Positions 42,926 to 51,062 of a stretch of DNA of 64,000 bases are shown here, piece by piece (the first letter of the stretch is position 1; every line of letters starts with the position of its first letter). Source of the DNA: SG8-41 sp035649495. Lineage in GTDB: Bacteria > Pseudomonadota > Gammaproteobacteria > Burkholderiales > SG8-41. The stretch is from the NCBI GenBank assembly GCA_035649495.1, contig DASRJL010000020.1:6240-70239 (forward strand), written 5' to 3'. The notes under the pieces were generated by a model. The model ran no database searches, was not told the origin of the DNA, and saw only the letters and a program-made list of their open reading frames with translations. Made by a program: the position numbers and the translations under genes.

Positions 42926-43885
42926 TCAATCGGCCCGGATATTGGCTGCCCTGGCGACTCTGGCGTACTTCTCGATGTCGGTCCGGAAAATCGCCGCGGT
43001 TTCCTCGGGGCTGGTGGCGACGATATCCGCGCCGAGCGAGGCGAGGCGCTCCTTTACGTCGGGGGCCGCCAGCGCTTTCAGCATCTCCTGGCTCAACTTC
43101 ATGACGATCTCGCGCGGCGTCTTTGCGGGCACCACTGCGCCGTACCACGTGCTCATCGTGTAGCCGGGAACGGATTCCGCGATTGTCGGCACGTCGGGCA
43201 GAACCGCAGCGCGCTTGTCCTTCGTCACGGCAAGCGCCTTCACGCGGCCGGCCCGGATGTGCGGAATGATGGGCGGCATGGTGCTGAAGCTGGTGATGAC
43301 GTGCCCCGCCATGAGATCGATCGCGATCGGGCCGCCGCCCTTGTAGGGCACCGGAAGCAGATTGGTCTTCGTCATCATCTTGAACAGCTCGCCTGCAAAA
43401 TGTTCGGGACTCCCCACGCCCGAGGTGGCGTAGGTCAGCTCGCCGGGCTTGCTTTTGGCGAGAGCGATCAGCTCCTTGACGTTTTTCGCGGGCAGCGACG
43501 GGTGCGCAGCGAACACGTTGGAGACCTCCGAGATCACCGTGATCGGCGCGAGGTCGCGCTCGATGTCGTAGCCGAGGTTCTTGTACACCGGCTTGCTCAT
43601 GATGTGCGCCACCGACATGAAGAGGATCGTGTAGCCGTCGGGGGGCGCCTCCGCGGCGAGCTTGCCCGAGAGATTGCCGTTGGCGCCCGGACGGTTTTCG
43701 ACGACGAACTGCTGCTTGACCGACTCGGTCATCTTGGCCCCGAGCGCGCGCGCCATGATGTCGGTGCCGCCGCCGGGGGCGAACCCGACCAGTATGCGCA
43801 CGGTCTTCGCCGGGTAGGTTTGCGCCGGCGCCTGCGATGAAAGCAGCGCGGCCGCCCCCGCGATGACAAGACAGGCTCCTCTCAT
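42926..43885 (-). CDS. Bug/TctC solute-binding protein
   Basis: A 319-residue periplasmic binding protein. The signal peptide (about 1-21) ends APAQT; KTVRILVGFAPGGGTDIMARA and VVENRPGANGNLSGKLAAEAPPDGYT follow. It is the first gene of the tctC-tctC-enolase-cupin operon. The paralogous pair probably arose by tandem duplication, with about half of positions still shared by eye. Confidence 0.92.
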   Translation of the reverse strand: MRGACLVIAGAAALLSSQAPAQTYPAKTVRILVGFAPGGGTDIMARALGAKMTESVKQQFVVENRPGANGNLSGKLAAEAPPDGYTILFMSVAHIMSKPVYKNLGYDIERDLAPITVISEVSNVFAAHPSLPAKNVKELIALAKSKPGELTYATSGVGSPEHFAGELFKMMTKTNLLPVPYKGGGPIAIDLMAGHVITSFSTMPPIIPHIRAGRVKALAVTKDKRAAVLPDVPTIAESVPGYTMSTWYGAVVPAKTPREIVMKLSQEMLKALAAPDVKERLASLGADIVATSPEETAAIFRTDIEKYARVARAANIRAD

Positions 43886-44010
43886 ACACCCCTCCTCGTT
43901 ATAGGTATGCGGGTATGCAACCTAGATTGCCACAAAGGAGTGGCGGGTGGCCAGCCCTGCATGTTGATTTCTATGCCTATTCTCGAATATTCCGTTACAA
44001 TCCCCGTCCC

Positions 44011-44673
44011 ATGTCCGCGCCCCGCATAGCCCTGATCCACGCGATGCAGCTCGCCATCGAGCCGGTGTGCGACGCGTTTCGTCAATTGTGGCCGCAGGCG
44101 CGCGTCACGAACCTGCTCGAGGATTCGCTGGCGCCGGATCTCGCCGCGGCGGGCAACATCACGCCGGCCATCACCGAGCGTTTCGTCAACCTGGCCCGCT
44201 ACAGCGAGCGCTGCGGCGCGAACGCGGTGCTCTTCACCTGCTCGGCTTTCGGAATCGCAATCGACGAAGCCAAGCGCTCGGTCGCCATCCCGGTGCTGAA
44301 GCCTAACGAAGCAATGCTGGAGGACGCGCTTGCCGTAGGGTCGCATGTGACCCTGTTGACCACGTTCGAGCCCAGCATCCCCTCGCTCAAGTCGGAGCTG
44401 GAGCAGCTCGCGACGAACCGCGGCATCAAGGTACGGATCAGCACGCGCTCCATCCCCGAGGCAATCCTGGCGCTGCAGCAGGGACGCGGGGCGGAGCACG
44501 ACAGCCTGATCGCCGCCGTCGCGGCCCAATACCGCAGGTGCGACGCGCTGGTCCTCGGCCAGTTTTCCATGGCGCGCGCGGCATCCGGCATAGCCGCGGC
44601 GCCCGGCCGCCAAGTCTTCACGAGCCCGCAGTCGGCGGTCAACCGGCTGAAGCAGATGTTCGACGCCCGGTAG
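44011..44673 (+). CDS. Asp/Glu/hydantoin racemase-family protein with one conserved Cys
   Basis: A 220-residue member of the Asp/Glu racemase family. The first catalytic Cys is present (Cys77 in LFTCSAFG). The second site reads LVLGQFSMAR instead of the usual ACTS motif, so a two-base racemase mechanism is not possible. It may be a decarboxylase or isomerase of the arylmalonate/maleate type. TACAAT lies 9 nt upstream of the ATG. It is divergent from the tandem TctC genes and upstream of ligBA. Confidence 0.82.
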   Translation: MSAPRIALIHAMQLAIEPVCDAFRQLWPQARVTNLLEDSLAPDLAAAGNITPAITERFVNLARYSERCGANAVLFTCSAFGIAIDEAKRSVAIPVLKPNEAMLEDALAVGSHVTLLTTFEPSIPSLKSELEQLATNRGIKVRISTRSIPEAILALQQGRGAEHDSLIAAVAAQYRRCDALVLGQFSMARAASGIAAAPGRQVFTSPQSAVNRLKQMFDAR

Positions 44674-44704
44674 CATCCTGTCGGGCTTTGCGCTCCAGGC
44701 TGCT

Positions 44705-44915
44705 ACCAATCAAAACGCCCTATCCGGAATGCCTCATCTGGGACGCCGCGGCCTCAGACACGCAAGCACAAATTCCGAGCGCATCGGTGTCGGCCGCTCT
44801 GCGCGCCACCGGGGGTCAGATCCCCGCAAGCGGGCCCCTCTTCCGCCCCTCGGCGCGCTATCTGAGACGCTTTATCTGAGACGCTTTATCTGAGACGATC
44901 TAGCTGAGACGCTTT
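44705..44915. repeat. 14-nt array with embedded REP-like element, copy 2
   Basis: A degenerate 14-nt array (about 44712-44756, ATCCGGAATGCCTC and ATCTGGGACGCCGC) is followed by a REP-like palindromic element (44801-44860) and then four units of ATCTGAGACGCTTT (44860-44915). The array directly precedes the ligB-like ATG, leaving no Shine-Dalgarno sequence. Confidence 0.8.
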
Positions 44916-44920
44916 AAGCA

Positions 44921-45757
44921 ATGGCTACCATCCTCGGCGGCATCGGCACCTCGCACGTACCCACGATCGCGATGGCGTACGACCGGAAGAAGCAGGGTGA
45001 TCCGGACTGGGCGCCGCTCTTCAGGGGATACGAGCCCGTCGCGCAATGGATGGCCGAGCGCAAGCCCGATGTGCTCGTGTTCTTCTACAACGATCACGCG
45101 ACGACGTTCTTCTTCGATCACTATTCGACTTTCACGCTCGGCGTAAGCGCGGAGTACCCGATTGCGGACGAGGGCCTCGGGCCGCGCCCGGTGCCGCCGC
45201 TGAAGGGCCACGTGGGTCTGGCGCGCCACCTGGCCGAGTCGCTCGTGAACGACGAATTCGACATGTCGGTCTTCCAGGATCTGCCGATAGACCACGGCTG
45301 CCACTCGCCGCTCACCATGTTCTGGCCGCCGGCGCCCGAGTGGCCGGGGCGGATCGTGCCCATCGCGATCAACGTGCTCCAGCACCCCATTCCCACGCCG
45401 CTGCGCTGCTACAAGCTCGGCCAGGCGGTGCGGCGCGCGGTGCTCTCCTATCCCGAGGACCTGAAGGTCGTCGTCGTCGGCACGGGCGGCCTGTCGCACC
45501 AGATGAACGGCGAGCGCGCCGGGTTCAACAACACGGAATGGGACATGCAGTTCCTGGACCTGATCGAGCGCGATCCGGCCACGCTCACGAAGATGACGCA
45601 CGCCGACTACATACGGCTGGGCGGCACCGAGGGCGCGGAGGAAATCATGTGGCTCGCCATGCGCGGCGCGCTCGCTTCCGGCGCCCGCAAGATCCACCAG
45701 AACTACTATCTGCCCATGACCGCGGCTATGGCGGTGGCTCTCTTCGAGGAGCCATGA
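44921..45757 (+). CDS. Class III extradiol dioxygenase, beta subunit (LigB-like)
   Basis: A 278-residue ring-cleaving dioxygenase catalytic subunit. The Fe(II) site is His12 (GIGTSHVPT) and His59 (FYNDHAT), with a Glu further on; GTGGLSHQMN contains the catalytic base His. It resembles protocatechuate 4,5-dioxygenase or gallate dioxygenase. It overlaps the LigA gene by 4 nt (ATGA), so they act as one enzyme. Confidence 0.92.
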   Translation: MATILGGIGTSHVPTIAMAYDRKKQGDPDWAPLFRGYEPVAQWMAERKPDVLVFFYNDHATTFFFDHYSTFTLGVSAEYPIADEGLGPRPVPPLKGHVGLARHLAESLVNDEFDMSVFQDLPIDHGCHSPLTMFWPPAPEWPGRIVPIAINVLQHPIPTPLRCYKLGQAVRRAVLSYPEDLKVVVVGTGGLSHQMNGERAGFNNTEWDMQFLDLIERDPATLTKMTHADYIRLGGTEGAEEIMWLAMRGALASGARKIHQNYYLPMTAAMAVALFEEP

Positions 45758-46113
45758 ATCCACAGCTCAAGGGCGTCGAGAACCTTCCGGGGACGTATCT
45801 CTTCGATTTGGAGCGCAGCGCGCGTGCGCTCAAGCTGAACCGCTTCCTGCACGGTCTCACGGCGCCGGAAAAGCGCGCCCTGTTCAAGGAAAACGCCGAG
45901 GCGGCGTTCGACCGCGCGGCGCTGTCCCCGGAGGAGCGCCGGATGGTGAGCGCGCTCGACTGGGCCGCGCTCATCCGCTACGGCGCGAGTTTTTTCTGCC
46001 TCGAAAAGCTCGGTCGCGTAAAAGGCGTCTCGAACCCGGAAATGGTCGCGGGTTTTCGCGGGGAAAGCCTGGAGGAATTCCTCAAGACGAGAAACGTGCC
46101 CGGAGCGCGATAG
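45754..46113 (+). CDS. Class III extradiol dioxygenase, alpha subunit (LigA-like)
   Basis: A 119-residue helical LigA-family subunit. Features are LPGTYLFDLERSARALKLNRF and the LSPEERRMVSALDWAALIRYGAS segment typical of the family. It caps the active site of LigB. It is translationally coupled to the upstream catalytic subunit. Confidence 0.92.
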   Translation: MNPQLKGVENLPGTYLFDLERSARALKLNRFLHGLTAPEKRALFKENAEAAFDRAALSPEERRMVSALDWAALIRYGASFFCLEKLGRVKGVSNPEMVAGFRGESLEEFLKTRNVPGAR

Positions 46114-46124
46114 ATTCAGGGAAT

Positions 46125-46189
46125 CGGAGCCAAGGGCTAGGGGCCAGGGACTAGACCGGTCACTGGTCACCGGTCACCGGTCACAAGTT
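46125..46189. repeat. AGGGGCC array plus GGTCACT/GGTCACC array
   Basis: A loose array (46130-46155: AAGGGCT, AGGGGCC, AGGGACT) joins a clear one (46159-46187: GGTCACT, GGTCACC, GGTCACC, GGTCACA). It fills the convergent gap. Confidence 0.85.
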
Positions 46190-46191
46190 AC

Positions 46192-46692
46192 CTAAAGCTT
46201 GTTCGCCAGCCGCCGGAAAAAACCCTTGCGCTGCCGCCGGCGCGTCCGCACCCGCGGCTCTTCTTCGAGGTCCTCGGCGGTAATCCCGTGAGACGCCACG
46301 CGCCACCACACGACTGCAGCACCGCCCGCCGCAACGAGCCCGACCGCAAGGAGCAGGGCGAACGAGCGCGCGCCGTCGATGGTTTCGCCCGCCGCCATCC
46401 ACCAGGTTATGGACGCCGCGCCCACGACGACCAGCACGCCGTACGCGATGGCCAGCGTGGTGCGGGTAAGCACCCTCAATTCGTAGAGTCCGCGACCGAT
46501 ACCGTACGTACCTACCACGACGGCGGTGTACGCGAAGGGCACTCCGAGCAGTATCAGTTCGCCCGCCCTGAGAACCATTTCACCCATGACGCCGGGAAAG
46601 AGGACCGTAGCGGCGGCGCACAGGACGAGCAACCCCACTGGACCCAGAGCGGCCCAGAGCGAGGCCACGAAGAATCGGCTGCGAGCGACCAT
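46192..46692 (-). CDS. Four-helix integral membrane protein, unknown function
   Basis: A 166-residue protein with about four hydrophobic helices (about 8-29, 41-60, 72-91 and 104-124), and a basic C-terminal tail (RVRTRRRQRKGFFRR). The start at 46692 gives MVARSRFF and avoids a 23-residue polar extension. It is alone on the minus strand. No family recognised. Confidence 0.65.
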   Translation of the reverse strand: MVARSRFFVASLWAALGPVGLLVLCAAATVLFPGVMGEMVLRAGELILLGVPFAYTAVVVGTYGIGRGLYELRVLTRTTLAIAYGVLVVVGAASITWWMAAGETIDGARSFALLLAVGLVAAGGAAVVWWRVASHGITAEDLEEEPRVRTRRRQRKGFFRRLANKL

Positions 46693-46820
46693 TGACGTCT
46701 CTTGAATCAATACGTTACGCCATATAGCGCCAGCATGCAACGCCGGCGCTCTGTCATCCACGGTACAAATCGATTGGTGCAGTTAAGGCAAATCTGTGCG
46801 CCAACGCGCACGGATTTTCC

Positions 46821-47864
46821 TCAGCGCTCGCCGAGCAATCGCTTCGCCGTCTTCGAGCACACCCATTCCCGCTCGCCGGGCCGGAGCCCGGGAATGGCAG
46901 CGATCGCGCCCAGGGGATCGGCCGGCCCCATGTCGAACGGGTGGTCGGTGCCGATCACGACGCGGTCCGCGCCCGCGATGTCGATCAGGTGCCGGGCGGC
47001 CCGGGGATCGTGCGTGAGCGAGTCGAAGTAGAACCGCTTGAACAGCTTGCGCGGAGGACTCGGGTCATTCACCTTGGGCTCGGGGCGCACGCGGTAGCCG
47101 TGCTCGAACCGCCCGATCTGGTAGGGCACGTAACCCCCGCCGTGCGCGCACAGGATGCGCAGCTTCTTCAACTCGTCGAGTGCACCGCTGAACATGAGGT
47201 GGGCGATCATCATCGTGGTGTCGAGCGGAAAACCGATGAAATTCCGCAGGTAATAAGCGTCCATCCAGCCTTCCGCCAGGCACCGGTAGGGGTGCGCGAA
47301 GACGAAGCAGCCGAGGCGCTCTATCGCCCTCAACACCTTGCGGAACTTCGGATCGGCGAGCGGCGTGCCCTCGATCGACGTGCCGAGCTCGACCGCCTTG
47401 TATCCGTGCTCCCTGACCGCGCGCTCCAGCTCGGCCACAGCTGCGTCCGGGTCCTGCATGGGCAGGTGCGCCATACCGCGCAGCCGGCCGGGGTAGCGCG
47501 CCACCATCTGCGCGATCCCGTCGTTCGCCAGCCGGGTCGCGGCGATCCCGTGCTCGGGCGCGAGCCAGTAGAAGTAGATCGGCGGGCCGACGGAAATGGC
47601 CGCGACATCCAGCCCGACCCGGTCCATCCATGCGATCTTCGCTTCGACGTCGCAAAACTCCGGCGCCAGCTCCGTCATGCTCCCGTGGCTGTCGAAATAG
47701 CGCTTGCCGTTCCTCTCCTCGATCCGCGTCCCGAAGTTCTCGGGATTGCGCACGATCGCGTCCACGACGGACGGCGGAATGACGTGGTTGTGCAGATCGT
47801 AGGTGGCCGCTCTTCGCTGTCGCGCACTCTTTGACCTGCCGGCCGTTTTCTTTTTCGCGCTCAT
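46821..47864 (-). CDS. Amidohydrolase-2 family protein
   Basis: A 347-residue TIM-barrel protein of the ACMSD branch. The metal motif is His25-x-His27 in YDLHNHVIP; FAHPY, ILCAHGGGYVPY and GTDHPFDMGPADP complete the site. It probably decarboxylates or hydrolyses an aromatic acid. The start at 47864 follows a Ser/Lys-rich N-terminus. It is last in the cyclase-TctC-TctC-amidohydrolase run. Confidence 0.9.
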   Translation of the reverse strand: MSAKKKTAGRSKSARQRRAATYDLHNHVIPPSVVDAIVRNPENFGTRIEERNGKRYFDSHGSMTELAPEFCDVEAKIAWMDRVGLDVAAISVGPPIYFYWLAPEHGIAATRLANDGIAQMVARYPGRLRGMAHLPMQDPDAAVAELERAVREHGYKAVELGTSIEGTPLADPKFRKVLRAIERLGCFVFAHPYRCLAEGWMDAYYLRNFIGFPLDTTMMIAHLMFSGALDELKKLRILCAHGGGYVPYQIGRFEHGYRVRPEPKVNDPSPPRKLFKRFYFDSLTHDPRAARHLIDIAGADRVVIGTDHPFDMGPADPLGAIAAIPGLRPGEREWVCSKTAKRLLGER

Positions 47865-47865
47865 C

Positions 47866-47898
47866 CGTCTCTCGTCTCTGGTCACCGGTCACTGGTCA
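47866..47898. repeat. GGTCACC/GGTCACT array with CGTCTCT units
   Basis: CGTCTCT/CGTCTCT units (47872-47879) are followed by GGTCACC, GGTCACT, GGTCACT. The last unit supplies the TGA stop of the TctC gene at 47896. Confidence 0.85.
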
Positions 47899-48924
47899 CT
47901 CGGGTTTGATGCCCGCCGTCTTGGCGACCTTGGTCCATTTGGCGATTTCCGCCTTGAGGACGGCGGCGAACTCTTCCGGCTTGCTCGCCACGACGTCGGC
48001 GCCTTCCTGCTCGAATATCTTCTTCATTTCCGGCGAGTGCAGGCTGCGGACGACTTCACCGTTGATCTTCGCCAGGACGGGTTTGGCCATCCCGGCGGGC
48101 GCGAACATGCCGTTCCAGGGCTCGTGCTCGTAGCCGGGCACACCCGATTCGGCGAAGGTCGGAATCTCCGGCGCGGCGGGCGACCGTCTGGCGCTGGTGA
48201 GCGCGATCGCCTTCAGCTTTCCGGACCTCACGTGCGGCAGCATGCCCACGGTGGTGCCGATGACGAGCTGCGTCTGCCCGCCCATCGCGGCCGTCATCGC
48301 CGGGCCGCCTCCCTTGTACGGGACGTGCAGGAGATCGATGCCGGTCATGTACTTGAGCAGCTCCGCGGTCATGTGCGTCCCGGTAGCCACGCCTGCCGAC
48401 GCGTAGGTGAGCTGTCCCGGCTTTGCCTTCGCCAGCGCGATCACGTCCTGCAGCGTCTTCACCGGCGCCGACGGGTGCGCCGCCAGCATGTTGGGAAACT
48501 TCGAGAGCTGCGACACGGTCGTGAAGTCGCGGATCGAATCGTACGGCAGCTTCCGTCCCAGCGCCGGGTTAATGGAGAACGAGGACGCGACCACCATGAG
48601 CGTGTAGCCGTCCGGCGCGGCCCGCGCCACCGTCTCGCTCCCGGCGATGCCGCTCGAGCCGGGGCGGTTGTCGACGATGACGGGCTGTTTGAAGGCGTCG
48701 TTGAGCTTCTGCGCGATGAGTCGCGCGGTGAGATCGGTGGACGCGCCCGGCGACTGCGGCACGATGACGCGGATGGGGCGGGTCGGATACTCCTGCGCCG
48801 CGACGGCCGCGGACAGCAGTGCCGCCGCGGCAAGGAGGAAGGCGGAAGGCGGAAGGCGGAAGTGAGCCCGGACGGTTTCCGCTGCTTTCGTCTTTCGTCT
48901 TTCGTCTGTCGCCTTCATATTCAT
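47896..48924 (-). CDS. Bug/TctC solute-binding protein with repeat-derived signal peptide
   Basis: A 342-residue binding protein. Residues 5-30 (KATDERRKTKAAET to RLPPSAFLL) are encoded by GACGAAA and CCTTCCG heptamer arrays; the hydrophobic core and AVAAQEYPTRPIRVIVP follow. The rest is standard (VDNRPGSSGIAGSETVARAAPDGYT). It overlaps the upstream TctC gene by 4 nt (ATGA). An in-frame ATG at 48918 would delete only two residues. Confidence 0.9.
   Translation of the reverse strand: MNMKATDERRKTKAAETVRAHFRLPPSAFLLAAAALLSAAVAAQEYPTRPIRVIVPQSPGASTDLTARLIAQKLNDAFKQPVIVDNRPGSSGIAGSETVARAAPDGYTLMVVASSFSINPALGRKLPYDSIRDFTTVSQLSKFPNMLAAHPSAPVKTLQDVIALAKAKPGQLTYASAGVATGTHMTAELLKYMTGIDLLHVPYKGGGPAMTAAMGGQTQLVIGTTVGMLPHVRSGKLKAIALTSARRSPAAPEIPTFAESGVPGYEHEPWNGMFAPAGMAKPVLAKINGEVVRSLHSPEMKKIFEQEGADVVASKPEEFAAVLKAEIAKWTKVAKTAGIKPE
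48839..48918. repeat. Translated heptamer arrays in a TctC signal peptide
   Basis: GAAGGCG units (48839-48861) and CTTTCGT units (48889-48912) lie within the 5' end of the TctC gene at 47896-48924, in frame. Confidence 0.88.
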
Positions 48925-49889
48925 TCCGCCTTCATTCCCATCTGCTTGATGACCTTGGCCCACTTCGCCATTTCCGCACGGATGACGGCGGCGAACGCCT
49001 CGGGCGTGCTGCTGAGCGGCTCCGCCCCCTCGGCGAGCAGGCGTTCCCGCACGTCGGCTGTCGCGAGTACGGCGCGCACTTCCTGATTGAGCTTCTGCAC
49101 GATCGCGCGCGGCGTTCCCGCGGGTGCGAGCATCGCGTTCCAGGCGCCGTGATCGTAACCCGGCACACCGGACTCGGCGATGGTGGGCAGATCGGGCGCG
49201 GCCGACGAGCGCCGGATGGAAGTCACGCCGAGCCCGCGCAACCTGCCGGACCTCACGTACGGCAGAACGAGCGGCATCGTCGCGAACGAGAGCTGCACTT
49301 CTCCGCCGAGCAGCGCGGTGATCGCCGGCGCCCCGCCGCGGAACTGTATGTAGGTCCACTTGACCCCGGTCATCGAGCGAAACAGCTCGGCCGACAGGTG
49401 CGTGCCGGTGCCGACGCCGCTGCTGCCCACGTTGAACTCTCCCGGCTTCGCGCGGGCGAGCTGAACGAGCTCGGTCACCGACCTCGCGGCCACGGCGGGG
49501 TTGAGCACCAGGATGCTCGGGTAGGTGGCGACCTGCGTGATCGGGGCGAAGTCGCGGATGGGATCGAACGGGGGTTTTTCGTGCAGCAGGGGATGTATGG
49601 TGATCGACGAGGCGACCACGAGGAGGGTGTAGCCGTCGGGCACGGCGCGCGCCACGAGGTCGATCCCAATCAGGCTCCCCGCTCCCGCCCGGTTGTCGAC
49701 GACGAACGTTTGCCCCAGCCGCTCGCCGAGGCGCTGCGCGACGAGGCGCGCGATGATGTCGGTGGAGGACCCCGGGGTCTGCGGAACGATCAGGCGGACC
49801 GGGCGCGTCGGGTATTGCTGTGCCTGAGCGGGCGTCGGGAGCGCGAGCACCGCGCCGCACAGCAATACCGAAGGAGTTCCGCCGGCCAT
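48921..49889 (-). CDS. Bug/TctC solute-binding protein
   Basis: A 322-residue periplasmic binding protein with a conventional signal peptide (about 1-23) ending PAQAQ. It has TRPVRLIVPQTPGSSTDIIARL and VDNRAGAGSLIGIDLVARAVPDGYT. It starts directly after the cyclase stop (TAA-ATG) and overlaps the next TctC gene by 4 nt. It shares long identical stretches with that neighbour. Confidence 0.92.
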   Translation of the reverse strand: MAGGTPSVLLCGAVLALPTPAQAQQYPTRPVRLIVPQTPGSSTDIIARLVAQRLGERLGQTFVVDNRAGAGSLIGIDLVARAVPDGYTLLVVASSITIHPLLHEKPPFDPIRDFAPITQVATYPSILVLNPAVAARSVTELVQLARAKPGEFNVGSSGVGTGTHLSAELFRSMTGVKWTYIQFRGGAPAITALLGGEVQLSFATMPLVLPYVRSGRLRGLGVTSIRRSSAAPDLPTIAESGVPGYDHGAWNAMLAPAGTPRAIVQKLNQEVRAVLATADVRERLLAEGAEPLSSTPEAFAAVIRAEMAKWAKVIKQMGMKAE

Positions 49890-50894
49890 TTACTTGATCG
49901 CCAGCGGGTTCACGGGTGAACCCACCGCCCCCGTAATCGGCAACGCCGGCGCCACGAACAGGAACTCGTAGCGCTCGTCCTCGGCGCAGTCCTTCGCAAG
50001 CTCCGTCAGGTGGAAGATCTCGCCCACCGTCAGGCCCATGATCGGGATGGCGATCCAGTGCCACGGCTGGGTGGTGTCCTCGGTCTCGTTGGGACGCACC
50101 TCCGCGCCCCAGGTATCGGTGGCGACGCCGGCGACCTGTTTCCGGTACAGCCATTCAACGGTTTCGAACGCGAAGCCCGGCGCGTCGCCGCCGGAGTAGC
50201 CGTCCCAGGTCTTGCTCGTCAGGCAGCGCTCGATGTGCCCGGTGTGCACCAGCAGGTAATCACCGCGCCGCACCTCGACGCCCTGCGCCTCCGCCGTGTG
50301 GTCGAGCATCTCGTTCGTGATCGCGAAACCGTCGGGCAGCCACTTCTTCCCCATCGCCCGCGCGACGTCGAGCAATACCCCGCGCCCCACCATCTTCTCC
50401 CGCGTCTTCTCGATGCCGCCCTTCTGCGCGCCGCCGCTCGTCACGTTGCGGCAGTCGTAGCCGTTCCACATGTGGTCGTAGTACAGGATATGGCCCAGCC
50501 CGTCCCACTGCGTGCCGCATTGCAGGGGCATGATGATGATGTCGTCGGTACCGCGGATCTTGCGATGGTCCAGGACTCCCGAGTACGCGTCGGTGCCGGT
50601 GCGGGTCATCATGTGTATCGGATTGAAGCGCCCGAGCGCCGGGTAGCTGGTCTTGCCGCCCTGCGGGCCGTGCTGGTCGTAGTTCAGCGCGAGCGAGATC
50701 ACCTTGCCCTTGCGCACGAGCTGCGCCGCGGCGACGATATCGTCGGGCGTCGTGAAATTGAGGGTACCGATCTCGTCGTCCTTCCCCCAGCGGCCCCAGT
50801 TCTTGTAGCGCTGCGCCGCCTTGTGCACGTCCTTGCGGGTGAGCTTGCGGTGCTTCCTGTCGCGGGTATCCTTGAGCTTGAGCCTGGCCGCCAT
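49890..50894 (-). CDS. Cyclase family (kynurenine-formamidase-like) protein
   Basis: A 334-residue cyclase/hydrolase-fold protein. The metal motif HxGTHxDxPxH is here QCGTQWDGLGHI, so the first His is Gln, which is known in this subfamily. YLLVHTGHIERC and GVATDTWGAEVRP are conserved. It may hydrolyse or lactonise an aromatic catabolite. The ATG at 50894 follows AGGGG; it heads the operon with two TctC genes and the amidohydrolase. Confidence 0.85.
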   Translation of the reverse strand: MAARLKLKDTRDRKHRKLTRKDVHKAAQRYKNWGRWGKDDEIGTLNFTTPDDIVAAAQLVRKGKVISLALNYDQHGPQGGKTSYPALGRFNPIHMMTRTGTDAYSGVLDHRKIRGTDDIIIMPLQCGTQWDGLGHILYYDHMWNGYDCRNVTSGGAQKGGIEKTREKMVGRGVLLDVARAMGKKWLPDGFAITNEMLDHTAEAQGVEVRRGDYLLVHTGHIERCLTSKTWDGYSGGDAPGFAFETVEWLYRKQVAGVATDTWGAEVRPNETEDTTQPWHWIAIPIMGLTVGEIFHLTELAKDCAEDERYEFLFVAPALPITGAVGSPVNPLAIK

Positions 50895-51062
50895 GCGGTT
50901 CCCCTGCATGAAAAATCCCCGGCAGTCTATCTGCCGGTGAAAGACAGCGCAAACTGTGCTGCGCGCGTTTCCCGTGAATTGAGTCTGAACACCGTAGTCG
51001 TCCGTCGCTAGAATCAGACACGGGACTCGTCGCGCGTCTTGAACATTCGAACGGATTCGAGC

